From positions 52,676 to 116,675 of the forward strand of contig JAMYHL010000103.1 of the NCBI GenBank assembly GCA_025531455.1: a stretch of DNA of 64,000 nucleotides, in the 5' to 3' direction. The translations under genes were made by a program, and so were the position numbers. The first letter of the stretch is position 1; each line of letters opens with the position of its first letter. Of the stretch, positions 21,220 to 34,155 are shown piece by piece. The DNA is from Apiotrichum sp. Y4204 (taxonomy: Eukaryota > Basidiomycota > Tremellomycetes > Trichosporonales > Trichosporonaceae). The notes beneath the pieces were generated by a model that saw only the letters and a program-made list of their open reading frames with translations, made no database searches and was not told the DNA's origin.

Positions 21220-24200
21220 CTAAAGATGGTGGGTCAAGAGCTCTCCGCTGATTGGGCTCTGGAGTTGGAGATTGTGCGGCACGGGGCCGTACGGCGCGAA
21301 GCCGTAGGGAGGCATGAGGTGTGCCCATTGCTCGTCAGAGCGGGAGGACATGACCGGAACGGGGGCGCCGTTGGGGTCTGTTGGCGAGACTTTGGGGGCC
21401 GAGGCTGTCGCGGAGAGGGATGTGCGAGCAAAACTGTCGCCCGGGACCGTCATGGACAGGACCGACGCTGCCGCTGCGGCCGAGATGCCAGCACCAAGGG
21501 CAGCAGAGGGAACAGCGTCGGGGTAGTACATCGGCGGTTGGTGCGGATAGTAGAGGTCGGCATGTTGTTGAGGTGGGAGAACCCACGGGAAGGAGTCTGG
21601 CAGTAGTTGGTCGGGGGTGAGAAGAGGTGGCGCGGGCGGGGTGTGCAGGGCTGTGGCCGGTGCTGAGGAGATTGAGTGCATGCTCTGCTGTGAGAATGGG
21701 CTGTCGCTCGTGATCGGCGAAGTCGTGCCCTCGGTGAAGGGCGGTGTTGCGACCGTGAAGGAGGGCTGAGGGTGGACACCTGTCTGGATCGCAGGGTAGC
21801 CTTTGGCCTGGATGGCAACGTTGCGAGCCATGACGCTGAGCAGGTCCGCCATCTGCCCACTCCTGCGGGATACACTCTCCATCTGAACAAGAGTAGCAAT
21901 GCACGAGTTGACGCCAGCCATGGCCGAATCGTACTCGGCCACAGGGAGAGCGGACGTGTTGATGGCGACAAGGGTTATCGATGCCGCAAGCCAGGCGTAG
22001 TCAATAAACTCGAAGGGCATCGGACGGGCACCACCGGCAAACATCTTATGCTGGAGAAGGGTGTCACAGATAGTGAACACCGCCTTGGCGGACTGGATCG
22101 ACGTGTCGAGGCTCTGCCCAGGTGTCCACTCGCGCGCAGCGACGCCGCAATAATGCACGTAAATGACTGCCCAGTGGTAGCGCGCGTGGAGATGAGCGAG
22201 ACCGAGGAGGGTGTCATCAGGAAGAGTCGCCGTGTGCTCGCTCCACTGGAGATGGGCCGGGAGGGCACGGAACCATGTGGTGAGAGACGACACAAGGCCA
22301 ATCATCTGGGCGCTCGGTGCGGAGGCATTCGGTGTTGTCGCTGAGCGTTCCGTCGAGGCGAGGATGGTCTCGAGGGCAGTGCTCACGATGCGGTCCAGAG
22401 AGAGAACGTGGGTGAAAGCGTCAAGCTTGGAGGGCACGCCAGTTGGCTGCTCGAGGAACGCCTCCTGGGTCCAATATACATCGTCGACAGCACGGGGGAA
22501 GGCAGAGGTGATCTCCGAGTCGGGAAGCGCCACTGCGCGTCCGAGGACGGCACACATCGAGCGGTCAACATGGTAGAGGCACCAGAAGGCGCGGGCAAGC
22601 TGCTCGCGGTCCTGCAGCTCGGCAAGAGTGGAGGCGGGCGAGACGCGGACGTGAGCACCAAACACCTGTGCCGAACGGAGGGCAGAGCCAGCGATGGCCC
22701 AGACAGTGTTGGCGTCGGCGTTGCCGCGGAGGAACATGCACATCAGCGCCGAGGTCTGCAGGCCGAAGAGCGAAGGCTTCTCGCGAAGATTGGGGAGGCT
22801 GCACACCGCACTGCGGAGATACTTCCATCCAGCCGAGGCGGGGTCAGACGAGCCCTGCCACTGAGCAAAGTGCGCACCAGCGGCAAAGCGAGCTCCGTTG
22901 GCAAAGACCATAAGGCACACCCTCGCGAACCCATTGTCACCAGCATAGAGGCGCGCAAAGTACTGCCTGCGGAAGGTCTGGGCGTGCAAGAGCGGAAAGA
23001 GGGTATTGACATGGGCAAAGTAGGCGTCGACGAGAACAATGGCCTGGTCATCCTCGGGCCAAACCGCAGTGTCGAAGGCACCGCAACCATCATTGTTGGC
23101 GACGGCCTCCCATTCGGGAACAGTCCAAAAGGCCGCACGGCGTACCTGCTGGAGCTCCTTTGCGAACCCGAGGTTGCCGCCATTGTTGAGTGCATGCACG
23201 AGGTTGCAGGTTGCGGCGCGGCCGTAAAACTGGGCTGTGCAGGGGTTGTCGACCTGCCTGAAGGAGAAGGGATCAGTGCTCCCCGGGCAGGTGGACAATG
23301 ACGCATGGCGTTTGGGGGTCGCTCGACGCGGCAGGGTGGCGGTTGTGCGCAGGTTTGGGGTGCTGCCAATGCCACCATGACCAAGCTTCTTGAAGTCGGG
23401 CAGCAAAGGTATGTTCATCGCGAGCAGCGTCTCCCGATGCATGTCCTCGTCAAAGGTGTCAGCGTCAATAGGAGGGCCGACAAAGTCCTCAATGTCGAGG
23501 CCCGGCTGCAGCTGCTGCACAATGTACTCGAGGCGAAGGTTGCGTTCGGTGAGCGCGGTGATGAGCCTACAGTGTGAGTTGATGTTTGGTTCATGCTTTA
23601 CTCACCCTGGGCGGGCAGTCTTGCGCGATGGCTCGTTGACATAGGTGCAGTGGAGGCTGTTGTCACGGCAGTGGGTGCACTCTGTGACAAGGTGTCAGTC
23701 AAATCGATCCACCTCGATACAAATGTTTGCCTGTGTTGCACCCTGTCCAGTGCATCCTGTGATCCTGTGGCGCAAGGTCGCTGCGTTGTGGCTGGCATGC
23801 TGCCGAGGTCACCCTCTCGAGCTCTCGAGCCTCAAGGCTCGAGATGGGAGGACTCAATCCACCACAAGCAGCATACTGCACAGGGCCACAGCGCCAGTTA
23901 CACGCCAGTCACCCCCCATGTCCCTGCGATCCTGCGACGCGCTCGTTCCTGGTGTCCATGCCATACTCACTGCCATCGCCAGCATTGGGCCCAGGTCCAT
24001 CGCATCGGATCTTGCGTCTGGGAGGTCAGTGGTCCATCATCAAGTAATGCCCGATCGGCAGCGAAGAAGCATGTACTGCGGACACTGATGTCCGCGATGC
24101 GCAGGATGCGGAATGCACGCAACACAACACGAGCTCAGGCATGGGAGATCGGAGACGTACCGGCGGCAGACATCACATGCACGCTGGCGTCAGTACAGCC

Positions 24201-24391
24201 AACATCTCGATACGCACCAGTACACGGCGGCGCTTGGGCTCGGCGTCGGTGGGCTCGTCGCGGTCTGGGGACCGCTTGCTGTCGACGCTGCTGCTGGGGG
24301 ACGCGGCGGCGCCGGCGCTGCTCGGGCGGGGGGACTCCTCGAGCTTGCACTGGATCTTGTGTCCTCCAGGTTGGACTTGTTCCTCGGCCAT
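21220..24391 (-). CDS. Zn2Cys6 fungal transcription factor with Fungal_trans domain
   Basis: Exons 24391-24218, 24183-24161, 24017-23971, 23681-23606 and 23566-21220 give 888 residues. The zinc cluster is C61-x2-C64-x6-C71-x11-C83-x2-C86-x6-C93, preceded by a basic KRRR stretch (53-56) and followed by a likely coiled linker (LITALTERNLRLEYIVQQLQ). The middle homology region (about residues 240-600, with NTLFPLLHAQTFRRQYFA and an AFWCLYHVDRSMC-type helix) is the fungal-specific transcription factor domain; the C-terminus is rich in Pro, Ser and Gln. It should act in the nucleus on CGG-containing sites. The zinc cluster is spread over exons 2-4, including a 23-nt exon. The target pathway is unknown; its place between aromatic-catabolism genes makes it a candidate regulator, which is inference. 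An upstream in-frame start at 24460 is possible. Confidence 0.85.
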
Positions 24392-26315
24392 CGTAGATAG
24401 CTGTGACGGGTTAAGTATGCGGGCAGAAGCGGGGCGAACCAGCGGCCGGCCAGTGACCACAGCGAGGAGGAGGACGGTGAGGGAGAGGAAGGTGGGAAGT
24501 GGTCGGAGGGGAGGGGGTATCTCTTGGTGACCAAACTGCAGCTAGATGAGAGGTAGCTGGTGCTGGCGCCGGGGTTGTCGAACAGCGACGGCGGAGCCTG
24601 GGCTGAGGCGCCAGGCTTTACAGACTCGGAAAGAAGGGGAGAAAACGAATGGTGGTCGCGGCGGAGGTGAGAGTGAGCGGCGGGTCGGTCGATGATCTTC
24701 GTTTGCCGAGTATCGTCGTGAACTGATACCACTCAAGCGAAGACAAGGACTGGGAAGACAAAATGAAAGGAAAGAAAGCGAGAGCCTCGAGGCCGACTGC
24801 ACTGTCAAAGTGCACGCAGCGCGGATCTGCGAAAGTACGAACGCCGAGGGAGGGGGGAGGAGAGGGTGGAACGAGAAATGACAACGACAACAAAGAAGAG
24901 AAAGAGAGAGAAGGAGAGGAATGAGGAGGAGGAGGAAAAAAAAAGAGACGACGACGAGGGGAGCGGGGGGCCAGAGTCCGGTACATACACATTGAAATCC
25001 GAGGTCGTTGCGAGACAACTGCCCGACTGGCAGCTGAGAGGAGTGGGTGGGGGGGCATGAGAGTCGGAGGGAGTGGTGCGCCAGGTGCGCCAAAGGTGGT
25101 CAGCTGGTCAGTCCGGACAGCATGCTCCGCAGGGGGAAATGAGTGATGATCCTACACGCTTGTGCATCGTGTGTCGCGTGCGTTGGGGTGGGGAGGGAGG
25201 AGACGGAGGAGTGAGCGAGCGTCGAGGCCCATCGAGGATCGAGGTCGAGACAAGAGGGACAGAGGTACAGGAGGGGCGTTGGCGTCTGCTTCTGCTTCTG
25301 CTTCTGCAGCCAAAGGCACTCATTGAGGTCCACGATGAGGGTGTGGGTGTAGGGACGTCTGCTGCTGCAGCTGCTGAGCATGATGAGACGTCTTGTCGCG
25401 CCTGTCGACATCGAGACCTGCAGGAACCAGCCAGGAAATGCAGGAGAGAACAAGGGTATGTGGAAAATGTATGTTTTCTTAGTCTCTGTCTCGAGAGTCG
25501 AGCGTGGAAAGAGCGCAGAACACCAGCTGCTTTCCCCAGTCGGGCCGTACTCCTTGGACGCCCTTCAGCTCTTCTCCTCGCCTCTGCTCTAGCTGCTTCT
25601 TCTCAGCTGATACCCTCGTCCGTTACCACCTTACCAGGGGGTGGAGAGGGGGAGGGGACCGCCACCGTGCGCGGTGGCGTTCTGGTGCTGGCGTTTTGGA
25701 CTGGTGCGATGGCGTTTGTTCGCGATGCGCGCGCGATGTGTGGCGCGTCCGTGTCTGGCGATGCGTGATGCGCGCGCGGTTTTGGCCTCCTACATTCCTA
25801 AAGCGTGCAGCCTCTTTCGTCGGTCTTGGGTCGAGGTCCCTCGGCGTGTCGCGCCCCGATAATCGCGGAACGCCAATTGATGTCATGAGGCCATGAGGGA
25901 GAGTATAAAGAGACAAGGATAAGTATCAGACCATCAGGAAAGAATGAATGGGGAGGAGGGCGAGACAGGCCGATTCGTGTAGTGTTCCTTTTTTGCTGTG
26001 AGTGGGGCACCGAGGAATGTGTTGGAGAGAGACGAGAGAGGAGACAGTTGGAGTGAATTGAGCGCAAAGACAGTCAAACCTAGGAACATGAAACCTGCTC
26101 CATCTAGTTCAACGTCGTGACTCAGAGGGTGCCTCTTAACTCTCCGGAGCTTTCTGTGAATGAGTGCGTTTTTGAGTTGGAAACAAGAAAGAGATGGTGC
26201 TACAAGGCCTCGGTCAATTGATGTCAATTCTGCCTAGATCAGATAATCAACGGGTGATCCCGCAGACTCACGCGTGTTGGATTATCATGGCCCGCTCCAA
26301 ATTCCGAATATCTCC
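24392..26315. other. 1.9 kb intergenic region, pyrimidine-rich upstream of the regulator
   Basis: On the minus strand 24500-25060 is strongly CT-rich, which fits a promoter and long leader for the zinc-cluster regulator. I see no gene between 25060 and the tRNA at 26316; frames there are GC-driven and unrecognisable. Confidence 0.45.
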
Positions 26316-26404
26316 GGGCGTGTAGCTCAGTTGGTAGAGCGTGTCATTAGCAGGATCCAACTCCTATCTTGACAAGGTCTTTGGTTCGATTCCTAACTCG
26401 TCCA
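26316..26404 (+). tRNA. tRNA-Ala (AGC) with 16-nt intron
   Basis: The 89-base gene folds as GGGCGTG / CTCGTCC acceptor stem, GCTC / GAGC D-stem, TGTCA / TGACA anticodon stem and a TTCGATT T-loop, with discriminator A. The G3-U70 pair is the alanine identity element, and the ends match fungal alanine tRNAs. The anticodon loop reads TTAGCA, then a 16-nt intron at the canonical 37/38 position, then T. The acceptor has a T6-T67 mismatch and the T-stem a T51-T63 mismatch. Confidence 0.9.
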
Positions 26405-26410
26405 TTTTTT
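26405..26410 (+). terminator. RNA polymerase III terminator
   Basis: Six consecutive T residues immediately follow the discriminator base of tRNA-Ala(AGC), the standard pol III stop signal. Confidence 0.85.
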
Positions 26411-27760
26411 GCTTGGCTTGAGCATGATCGGAGACGCCTCAAAATTGCAAGTACATCAGCTTTGATTCAAGAAGGGATGGAAAGACGAAGATTAAGCCAC
26501 CGGAGACTATAAGGTCTTTGATCCGATCTTATCTGATGAATCTACATCGATGACGATGGTTGACTGGACCGATAATGGGCAAGAAGCACAATCAGTCCAC
26601 TCAACCGGTTGACTCAGCTCGCCGACACAGTATCAGCTCTTCCGATCTCAGCACCCTATCAGTTCATGTCAATCGCTCGATCCGCCTGGGAACGTAAGCT
26701 CCTGATCTCCTGAGTTATTGAACGTGCGTGTACTGTACATTGCGGTCAATGCGGAGCCTTGCAGCTTTTGTGTCCTGTCGTGCTGTCCGTCTGTCGACAT
26801 TGTTCGCTCTTCGTTCTTGCAACAGGTTTCAATCAGGCAACCAACTGTGCAGTAGTACACCGCCATCCAGCGCGATCGGGCACTGCTTGTCAGGAACTAT
26901 TACGGCCAAATGTAGAGGACGGAGAAAAGCCCGCTGGACTAGGAACATTTTTGAGCTGCACTGCTAAACGCAGAACAGTCCAGTCAACCCCAGTAAGTAG
27001 TCTTGTTCCGTGCCTGGTGGGCAGCGCCGCCGCCGCCACCGCCGTGTCGTGCCGTAAGGAGAGATGCGACGCGGCGCGTTGATTGGTCCTGCACCCCCGG
27101 CCGGCGCCAAGCATATGAAGCAAGCATGAACGTTTCTGCAGAGGACGAGCTGCAAGAGATGGGCGCCACGGCGGAACGGGACGCGGATGGGCTCAGGGAG
27201 GAGAAGCCGGAGCAGAGCTGGCAGAGCCGGGCTGGGCCCCAGAGCAGAGGGTCGGTCCGAAGAGAGAGTTGAATAATTCCAGGTGCGCCGCTCGTCTCAT
27301 CTCTCTCTCGTCTCTCTCTCCATTCTACTCCCTCTCCCTTCTCGCGTCTCACGTCTCAGCTCTACTTTCCGATCTGTCCCATTTTCCCCTGGCCCTTAGG
27401 CGCGGTTAGAAATGTGGGGCCGTGCGTACGACGCGATTGCAGAAGAGTCCAGTGTAGTTGATTGGATTGGATCTGCGTGGAATCGACACCGAGTGCAGAT
27501 GAGTGGATGATGATTGGGATGAGTCGACGATCTTCTGTTTCTGATGTGACGAGATTGAGCTGAGTGTAGTCCAGTCATCTTTGTGTGTCTTCTCTCCAAG
27601 AATCTTGTTCTCAATCACTGTCTTTCTTTATTCTTCTTCTTCATCTGCTCCTTCTTCGTTCTTATTTCTTCTCATCCTCCTTGTTCTTTCTCATCCCCCT
27701 TCTCTTTCTCATTTCCATCCCCATTCTCGACTTCATCTAATCTTCACCACTCCCCACCCG
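26411..27760. other. Intergenic region upstream of PARP
   Basis: No gene is recognised. From about 27570 the plus strand is a CT-rich tract leading to the PARP start codon, typical of fungal core promoters and leaders. Confidence 0.45.
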
Positions 27761-30398
27761 ATGCCACCTCGCAAATCAGCTCGCGCCGCCGCAGCCGCGG
27801 CCGCCGCTCCGCCCGCCCAGCCGCTCAAGGACTGCCTCGTCGTCGTGGCCGGCACCTTCCCGAAGGGCGTGACGCAGGCCAGCATCAGCACGCTCGTCGC
27901 CCGCCTCGGCGGCGCAACTCACAGCAGCGTCACAAAGGGAGTTACGCACGTTATTACGACGCAGACGTACTTTGATGCTGAGGGCGCCAAGCTCCAGCCC
28001 GCGCTCGGTCGGAGCGACGTCAAGATCGTGTCGTATGACTGGCTGCTGCAGTGCGAGAAGGACGGGGCTAGAGCGAATGAGGACGACTTTGTCTTTAAGC
28101 CTGTGACGAATGGCGCTCCAGCGGCAAATGGGAAGAAGCGCGCCGCGCACGAGGACGAGGAGGAAGACGAAGAGGAGGAGGAGAAGCCGTCCTCAAAGAA
28201 GCGGACGAAGCGCGCTGCCTCGACCAAGAGTGATGACGGTGAGCTCTTCGCCCTATCGTGAGCTGACCTCAGCTGCGGATACCAAGCCCGCGAGCAAGAC
28301 CAAGGGCAAGGCCGCGGCCAAAGCGGCTCCCAAAGCGGCTCCCAAAGCGGCTCCCAAAGCGGCACCGAAAGCCGCTGCGAAGGGCAAGAAGGCTGCCGCG
28401 AAGGCCGACGACGAGGAGGAGGAAGACGCCGTAGACACCAAGGCCGTCGCCAAGGACACCAAGGGCAAAAAGGTTGACAAGGAGGCACAGACAAAGGTTC
28501 TGAACATTCTCGTCGACGAGCACTTCCCCCATGACGGCTACCAAGTGTACATAGACCCTCAGGGTGTTCCCTTCGACGCATCGCTCAACCAGACCAACGC
28601 TTCCAATAACAACAACAAGTTTTATCGTGTCCAGGTGGGTGCGCTGCAGTCCGATTCACCCACTAATATCAGCTCCTTTACAATGCCAAAGGCGACCACA
28701 AGACTTGGACGCGCTGGGGTCGTGTTGGGGAGACGGGCCAGAGTGCGCTCCTCGGTAGCGGCACGCTCGATGACGCGGTCAAGAACTACAGCAAGAAGTT
28801 CAAGGACAAGTCGGGCCTCACCTGGGACAACCGTAACGACAAGGCCAAGCCGGGCAAGTACACGTTTATTGAACGCAGCTATGAGGACTCGGACGATGAA
28901 GATGACAAGGACGAAGCCGAGGTAGATGATGATGAGGAGGACGAGGACGAGGACGACTACACGCCGCCAGAGTCCAAGCTCGACCCCGAGCTCCAATCCC
29001 TCATGGGCCTTATTTTCAACCTCAAGTTCATGCAGGCGACTATGGCCGACCTCAACTATGATGCTAACAAGCTGCCCCTCGGCAAGGTGCGTTGTCGAAA
29101 CCTTTTCCCACTGACGCCCAGCTTGCGAAGAGCACCATATTGAAGGGTTTCCAGGCGCTCAAGGACCTCGCTGCGCTGTTCGACGACCAATCTCTGGCAC
29201 AGAAGGAGTACAACATGGCATATGGTGCGGCTGTCGAACATCTCTCGAACCAATTTTACTCTGTCATCCCCCACGCCTTTGGTCGCAACCGTCCACCCGT
29301 CATCTCGACCGAGCAGATGCTCAAGAAGGAGATTGACCTTCTCGACTCTCTCGGTGACATGAAGGAGGCCGCGGCGATAATGAAGAAGGAGCGCGCCGGG
29401 AAGAAGAACCAGCAAACGGAGCACGAATACGACCGTCAGTTCGCGGCCCTCAACATGCAGGAGATGACTCCGCTCGACCGCAAGTCGGCAGAGTTCACCA
29501 ACATCGAAGAGTACCTCCTTGGTACTAAGGGTGCGACCCACCACATGAAGTTTGCGCTCGAAAGCGTATTTCGCATCGAGCGGAACGGCGAGTTTGAGCG
29601 CTTCGAGAAGAGCGAGTACGCAAGCGTCCCTTCTGACCGTCGTCTCCTCTGGCAGTGAGTGCAGTGGAAAGCAGTTCAACTTGTCTGTTGCTGATATATC
29701 TCTTCTCCTTCCTCTCCGCCTTTCTCGTTTTCTCAACAGCGGCTCTCGGTAAGTGTCAGCTGCAAATCTCCTCTGGTAGCTGACCTCAGATGCACCAACT
29801 TTGGTGGTATCCTCTCGCAGGGACTTCGTATCGCTCCTCCGGAGGCACCTGTTTCCGGTTACATGTTTGGTGAGTGCTGTGGTGTGATATTGGACCGCCA
29901 TTCACCAGCTGGAACTGTAATCAGCACAGCTGGCATAACAACATTGCATCACCCTACGCACGTACTAACACTTCAGGCAAGGGCATATACCTCGCGGACA
30001 TGGCCTCAAAGAGTGCCAACTACTGCTGCAGCCACCTCTCCGAGCGCACTGGCCTTCTCCTACTGTGCGAGGCCGAGCTGGGTGACCCGATGCAGGAGCT
30101 CACGAACGCGTCGTACAACGCCGGCGATGACGCCAAGGCCAAGGGTCTGCACTCGACGTGGGGCCAGGGCCGCGTCGGCCCCTCAGAGTGGAAGGACGCC
30201 GGCTGCATCCACCCGAGTCTTGAGGGCGTGAAGATGGTGGGTCGCTGTGAAATTAAGTGCTGACAACAGCCTGATGTCGTGGCCGCTAAACCAGGCGACA
30301 CGAACATCAAGGACGCGTACCTCCAGTACAACGAGTACATCACGTACGACGTCGATCAGGTGCGCCTCCGCTACCTCCTGCGCGTGCGCATGAACTAG
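27761..30398 (+). CDS. Poly(ADP-ribose) polymerase (BRCT-WGR-PARP)
   Basis: Eight exons: 27761-28238, 28273-28634, 28673-29086, 29122-29654, 29740-29748, 29790-29869, 29977-30236 and 30270-30398, giving 754 residues. Order: BRCT (about 20-115, with VSYDWLLQC), acidic and lysine-rich linkers including a KAAP tandem repeat, WGR domain (about 240-335, [12 protein letters not shown]), PARP regulatory helical domain (about 400-530) and catalytic domain. The H-Y-E triad is present: H596 in HGSR, Y641 in SKSANYC and E734 in YNEY. The enzyme should attach ADP-ribose from NAD+ to nuclear proteins in DNA-damage signalling, like the single PARPs of filamentous fungi. A 9-nt exon (29740-29748) encodes HGSR together with the neighbouring split codons. 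An upstream in-frame ATG at 27581 lies in the CT-rich leader and is less likely. Confidence 0.92.
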
Positions 30399-30591
30399 AG
30401 CGTCAAATATGACATTCAAGACTGGTCTGTGAACATTGATCGTTATATCATGAGCGAAGTGCGACACCAGGCAAAATACAGGATCGGTACAGTATACCCC
30501 GTCTACTTGAATTGAGAATCGTTGTTATTCCATGTGCCAATATGTACCCGTCGTATGGACACTATACCCTCTAAAAACAAAGCTACAAGGC

Positions 30592-32291
30592 CTACTTGTG
30601 GAACTCGGGCATTCCCTGCCATTGACGGATTGCATAGCCTTTCCACAGAAGGGCAGCGCACAGCAGCGCACCGAGTCCCGCAGCGAGCGCGCCCTGTGTC
30701 GCGTACGCGGCAACAAAGCCCCAGCGCACACCCCATTCCAGCGCAAAGTACGGGTTCACGTAGCCCCACATCATCTTCCAGAACGTGAACACGGCGCCGA
30801 TATCCACACAGCGCGCGAGATGGCATTCGAGCGTGTACTGCATCAGCCCCATCGGTGTATCCACTCACAGTCTGGATGATCCCCGTCGCGGCGGAGAGGC
30901 AGAACCAGTACACGCCTCCCGCGATTAGCATTCCGCTCCAGTGCAGCTGTTTCTCAATACACACGCCGACGACGACAAGCGACACGAGCATAATCGGCAA
31001 AATGGGGACCAGGGTCCACACCCGGTCTTCGGGCTGCCGGTGCCCATTCCGCCTCTCTCGCCATGTAACGACTTTATCGCCCACGACGCCGCCTGCCCAG
31101 TGTCCAGCGACGCCGCCAGTCCCAAACGCGAGGAACGCACACCCGAGAGCGACCCGGGAAAACGAGTATGGCGCCGCCTCGAGCGTCTGCGGGACCACAA
31201 CCGTCAGCCCGACGCTCCAGGCAAAGAGGAGCCCGTAGTAGAATGACGGAACGGTGATTGGGAGATAGTGGACCTGTGCGTGTGTGTGAGATTTTGGAGC
31301 TGGTCTGGGGATGGTAGACTCACCATCTGGAGGGGGGAGACGACGAGGCGGAGAAATGCGCGCGGCCGCCGCCACGGCATGTATGCGGGCCCGACGTGCC
31401 CCGGGCGCGCGAGCATTCCTGGAAGTGGGACGCTGGGGGTGGTTTCCTTTTCCGCCCTGTCCTCGACCCACAGCGTCTCAGGAACGAGGAACACAAAGGC
31501 GAGGAGCTGCACGGCGCTGAGGCCGAGCACGAACCAGAAGAGCACGCGCCACGAGGTAGCGTTCACGATGAGGCTGCCGAAGAAGGGGGCAATGGCCGGG
31601 GCGATGACTACCGCGGTGCCGTATGCGCTCATCCTGGCGCCGCGGACCTGGGGGATGTAGATGTCGGCTACTGTACATGGCGGCACAGTCTGGGACCAGG
31701 CGGAGAGGACGCCGGCGACGACGCGGGCGGCCGAGAAGGACGCAAAGCTCGGTGAGAGGGCGAGCCACACGCATACTGGCAGCCCGAGGGCCGAGCCCCA
31801 CACGTACACTGCGCGCCGGCCGAGTGTCGCTGCCAGAGGGTTCCAGAGGAGCGGGCCGAGTGCAATCCCGAGGAGCGCATACCCGATCGTGCTGGGGACA
31901 CGGGAGGGAGCGACGCCAAATGTTGCGCCGATGGGACTGGCGTAAGCTGGGCTTGCTGGGACGAGGTTGGTGGACGTACGAAAAGGAAGTGAGGATAATG
32001 GATACCCTGCGATCAGTAATCTCCCAGAATGGGGACCCACGAGAAATGGGCCATTATCCCGGCAAACGCCAGCGTTGCGAGGATGGCAGTCTTGTGTGCC
32101 TTGCTGAGCGTGTTGACTGGGTGGTTGGCGGGGAACTCGGGCTGGTGGCGGCGCTCGGCAGAGACGTGAGCGGGAGGAGGGCTGTCGCTCCGCCCAGAAG
32201 CCGGTGGCATGTCTGGCGATGGAAGTGAGGTGGGGTCTGTAAGTGTTGAAGCGTCCGATGAGCCGCTGGCTCCACCGTCTGTCGTCCCCAT
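30592..32291 (-). CDS. MFS transporter, DHA1 (drug:H+ antiporter) family
   Basis: Exons 32291-32041, 32006-31980, 31936-31324, 31273-30869 and 30837-30592 encode 513 residues. An approximately 65-residue hydrophilic, Ser/Pro-rich cytoplasmic N-terminus precedes about 12 hydrophobic helices. The loop LGRRAVYVWGS after helix 2, ARVVAGVLSAW in helix 4, the G-rich APAIAPFFGSLI of helix 5 and the PETLW end of helix 6 are typical of the 12-helix DHA1 group. It would export or import a small organic molecule in exchange for protons at the plasma membrane; the substrate is unknown, although aromatic acids are conceivable in this neighbourhood. Introns are 34, 43, 50 and 31 nt; the last is among the shortest in the window. 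Confidence 0.85.
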
Positions 32292-34155
32292 GTCAAGAGG
32301 AAGGTAGGAGCTGTTGACGACTGGAGGTGTTGGGGATGTCGATGGACTCTGAGCTGTCTTTACAGCGACATTTTGTGATATGCAGATATAAAGTGCAGAT
32401 ATGGATCACGTTCATCCCTCACGTTCTTCATGTTCCAGTCTCCAAGTCATATCCAGCCGGTAACCGCTCCATCCCTTTGTGAAACTTCTCATACACAATG
32501 TGTCAGATTTATCGCTACCTGTCGTTCAGAGCAACGTGTCAAGAAACAGCGCCTCACAATCAGCTCCCTCACAACCCGCGCCTTGTCCGAATAGTCCGCA
32601 CCAGAAGCGAAACGTCCTCTCTTCTCTTCTCAATCCCTACACAGCATCCCCTCATCCCATTGTCCGCCGCCTTCTTTGGGCCAGACTAACACGTCTATTA
32701 TACTTCGTAGGTGGCGCCCCAGGCCGCCAATGGGGGCCGACAGCCCGCTGGGGCCACCAACCCTGGGGCCTGAGCTGTGGCGTCAGCGACGGGCAAGATG
32801 AACAGATCAGCGATTGCGGTGGGGACAAAAAGAGTGAGACTGAGAAGATTGTGCAAGAATGGGAACGTGTGTCCAGAGTCCAAATGCGAGAGATGGGGGT
32901 TGTCAGCGGGTCGTTATCGATATCTCGGTGAATGGCGATCGCTCGTCGGCATTTTGTTTGGTTCCATCCAGGCCTACCTCGCTCGGATCTTGGCGGCTGC
33001 GCGCCTGCCGCGGCCGGGATATAAACCCGGGCCCGGGAGAATGACTGAGGTCTCGGTTGTGCATGACGGCCAACGCCGAGCATGCCACACATGTGCGCGA
33101 GGTTGCAAGGTTTATTCCTGGCTCACCGAGCGCGGAGAGATGGCACGCTTGGCGATCGATGCCGTATGCCGTCAATACCCCAGTGAAACTCGTAGGGACT
33201 CGTGACGACATTCATAGTTTCCGCTTGCTCGGTGCTCACATGTTCGTTCTCGGTGTGCACGACCGCGAGAACAAGACTGTGTCGCAAGTCGCACCGCTGG
33301 CACAGGCCCCAACCCAATCCTCTTCCGCACTCGTGCCGTCATGTCCTCTCGTCAGCAAGGCACTACTCTGCATGCTCTTGAATTGATCTTCAAGCTTCAA
33401 GTTAACTGGTTGCCATGCCCCGAACCACCGGTTCCCCACAGGCCCACAGTCACGCAGCTCGCAGCAGCTCGCTCCCAAAAAGGGTGACCTCGCCAGATGC
33501 CCAGCTTGGTCATCGTGCTCGCACGCTGAGTCGAACAGCGGTCGGGTCGGATGTGCACGGTGTGCGCCACAACGACCAGTGATAACCACCTACACTATAC
33601 GAGCCACGGCGACGCGCTCCGCGGGCCGGGTCCCGGGAGAGGCGGAGGTCGTGACAGCGATACGAGTCTGGCGTCATCTGAAGGGGAGGGTCTGCGCCTT
33701 CTACTTCTACTTCCATGCCTTCCAGAATGTGCACTGCGTTAGAGATTGCAGGATGACGGAGCGCAAGATGGCGGGCATGCAGGGAAGATCTAGGGAACGA
33801 GCTGGAACGGGCCGCCATCTGGGAAGTCTGGTATCTCGTGTTACTCGTGCGAGTTTGTGACGAGATGAGATATCAACCGTCCCTGATGTTGTTGTGGGGT
33901 ATCAGCTCTGGGATCTGGGACCTCCAGTGGAGGTCCATGGATGTCGTCGGTTGATTGAATGGTAGCATGTGGGACCACACCCACGGCCTCGCGACGGGTT
34001 CCACCGGTCCCCCCACATCCCCGGGGACAGTACATACTCCCTGCTCACACGCACACTCCCCACACAATTGCACCTTGTGCTGCATCTGTTCACATCTTGC
34101 TTCTGCGCTTCTCGCACTAAACGCACTCACCTGCGTACCTGGCTCCGTTCCGGGT

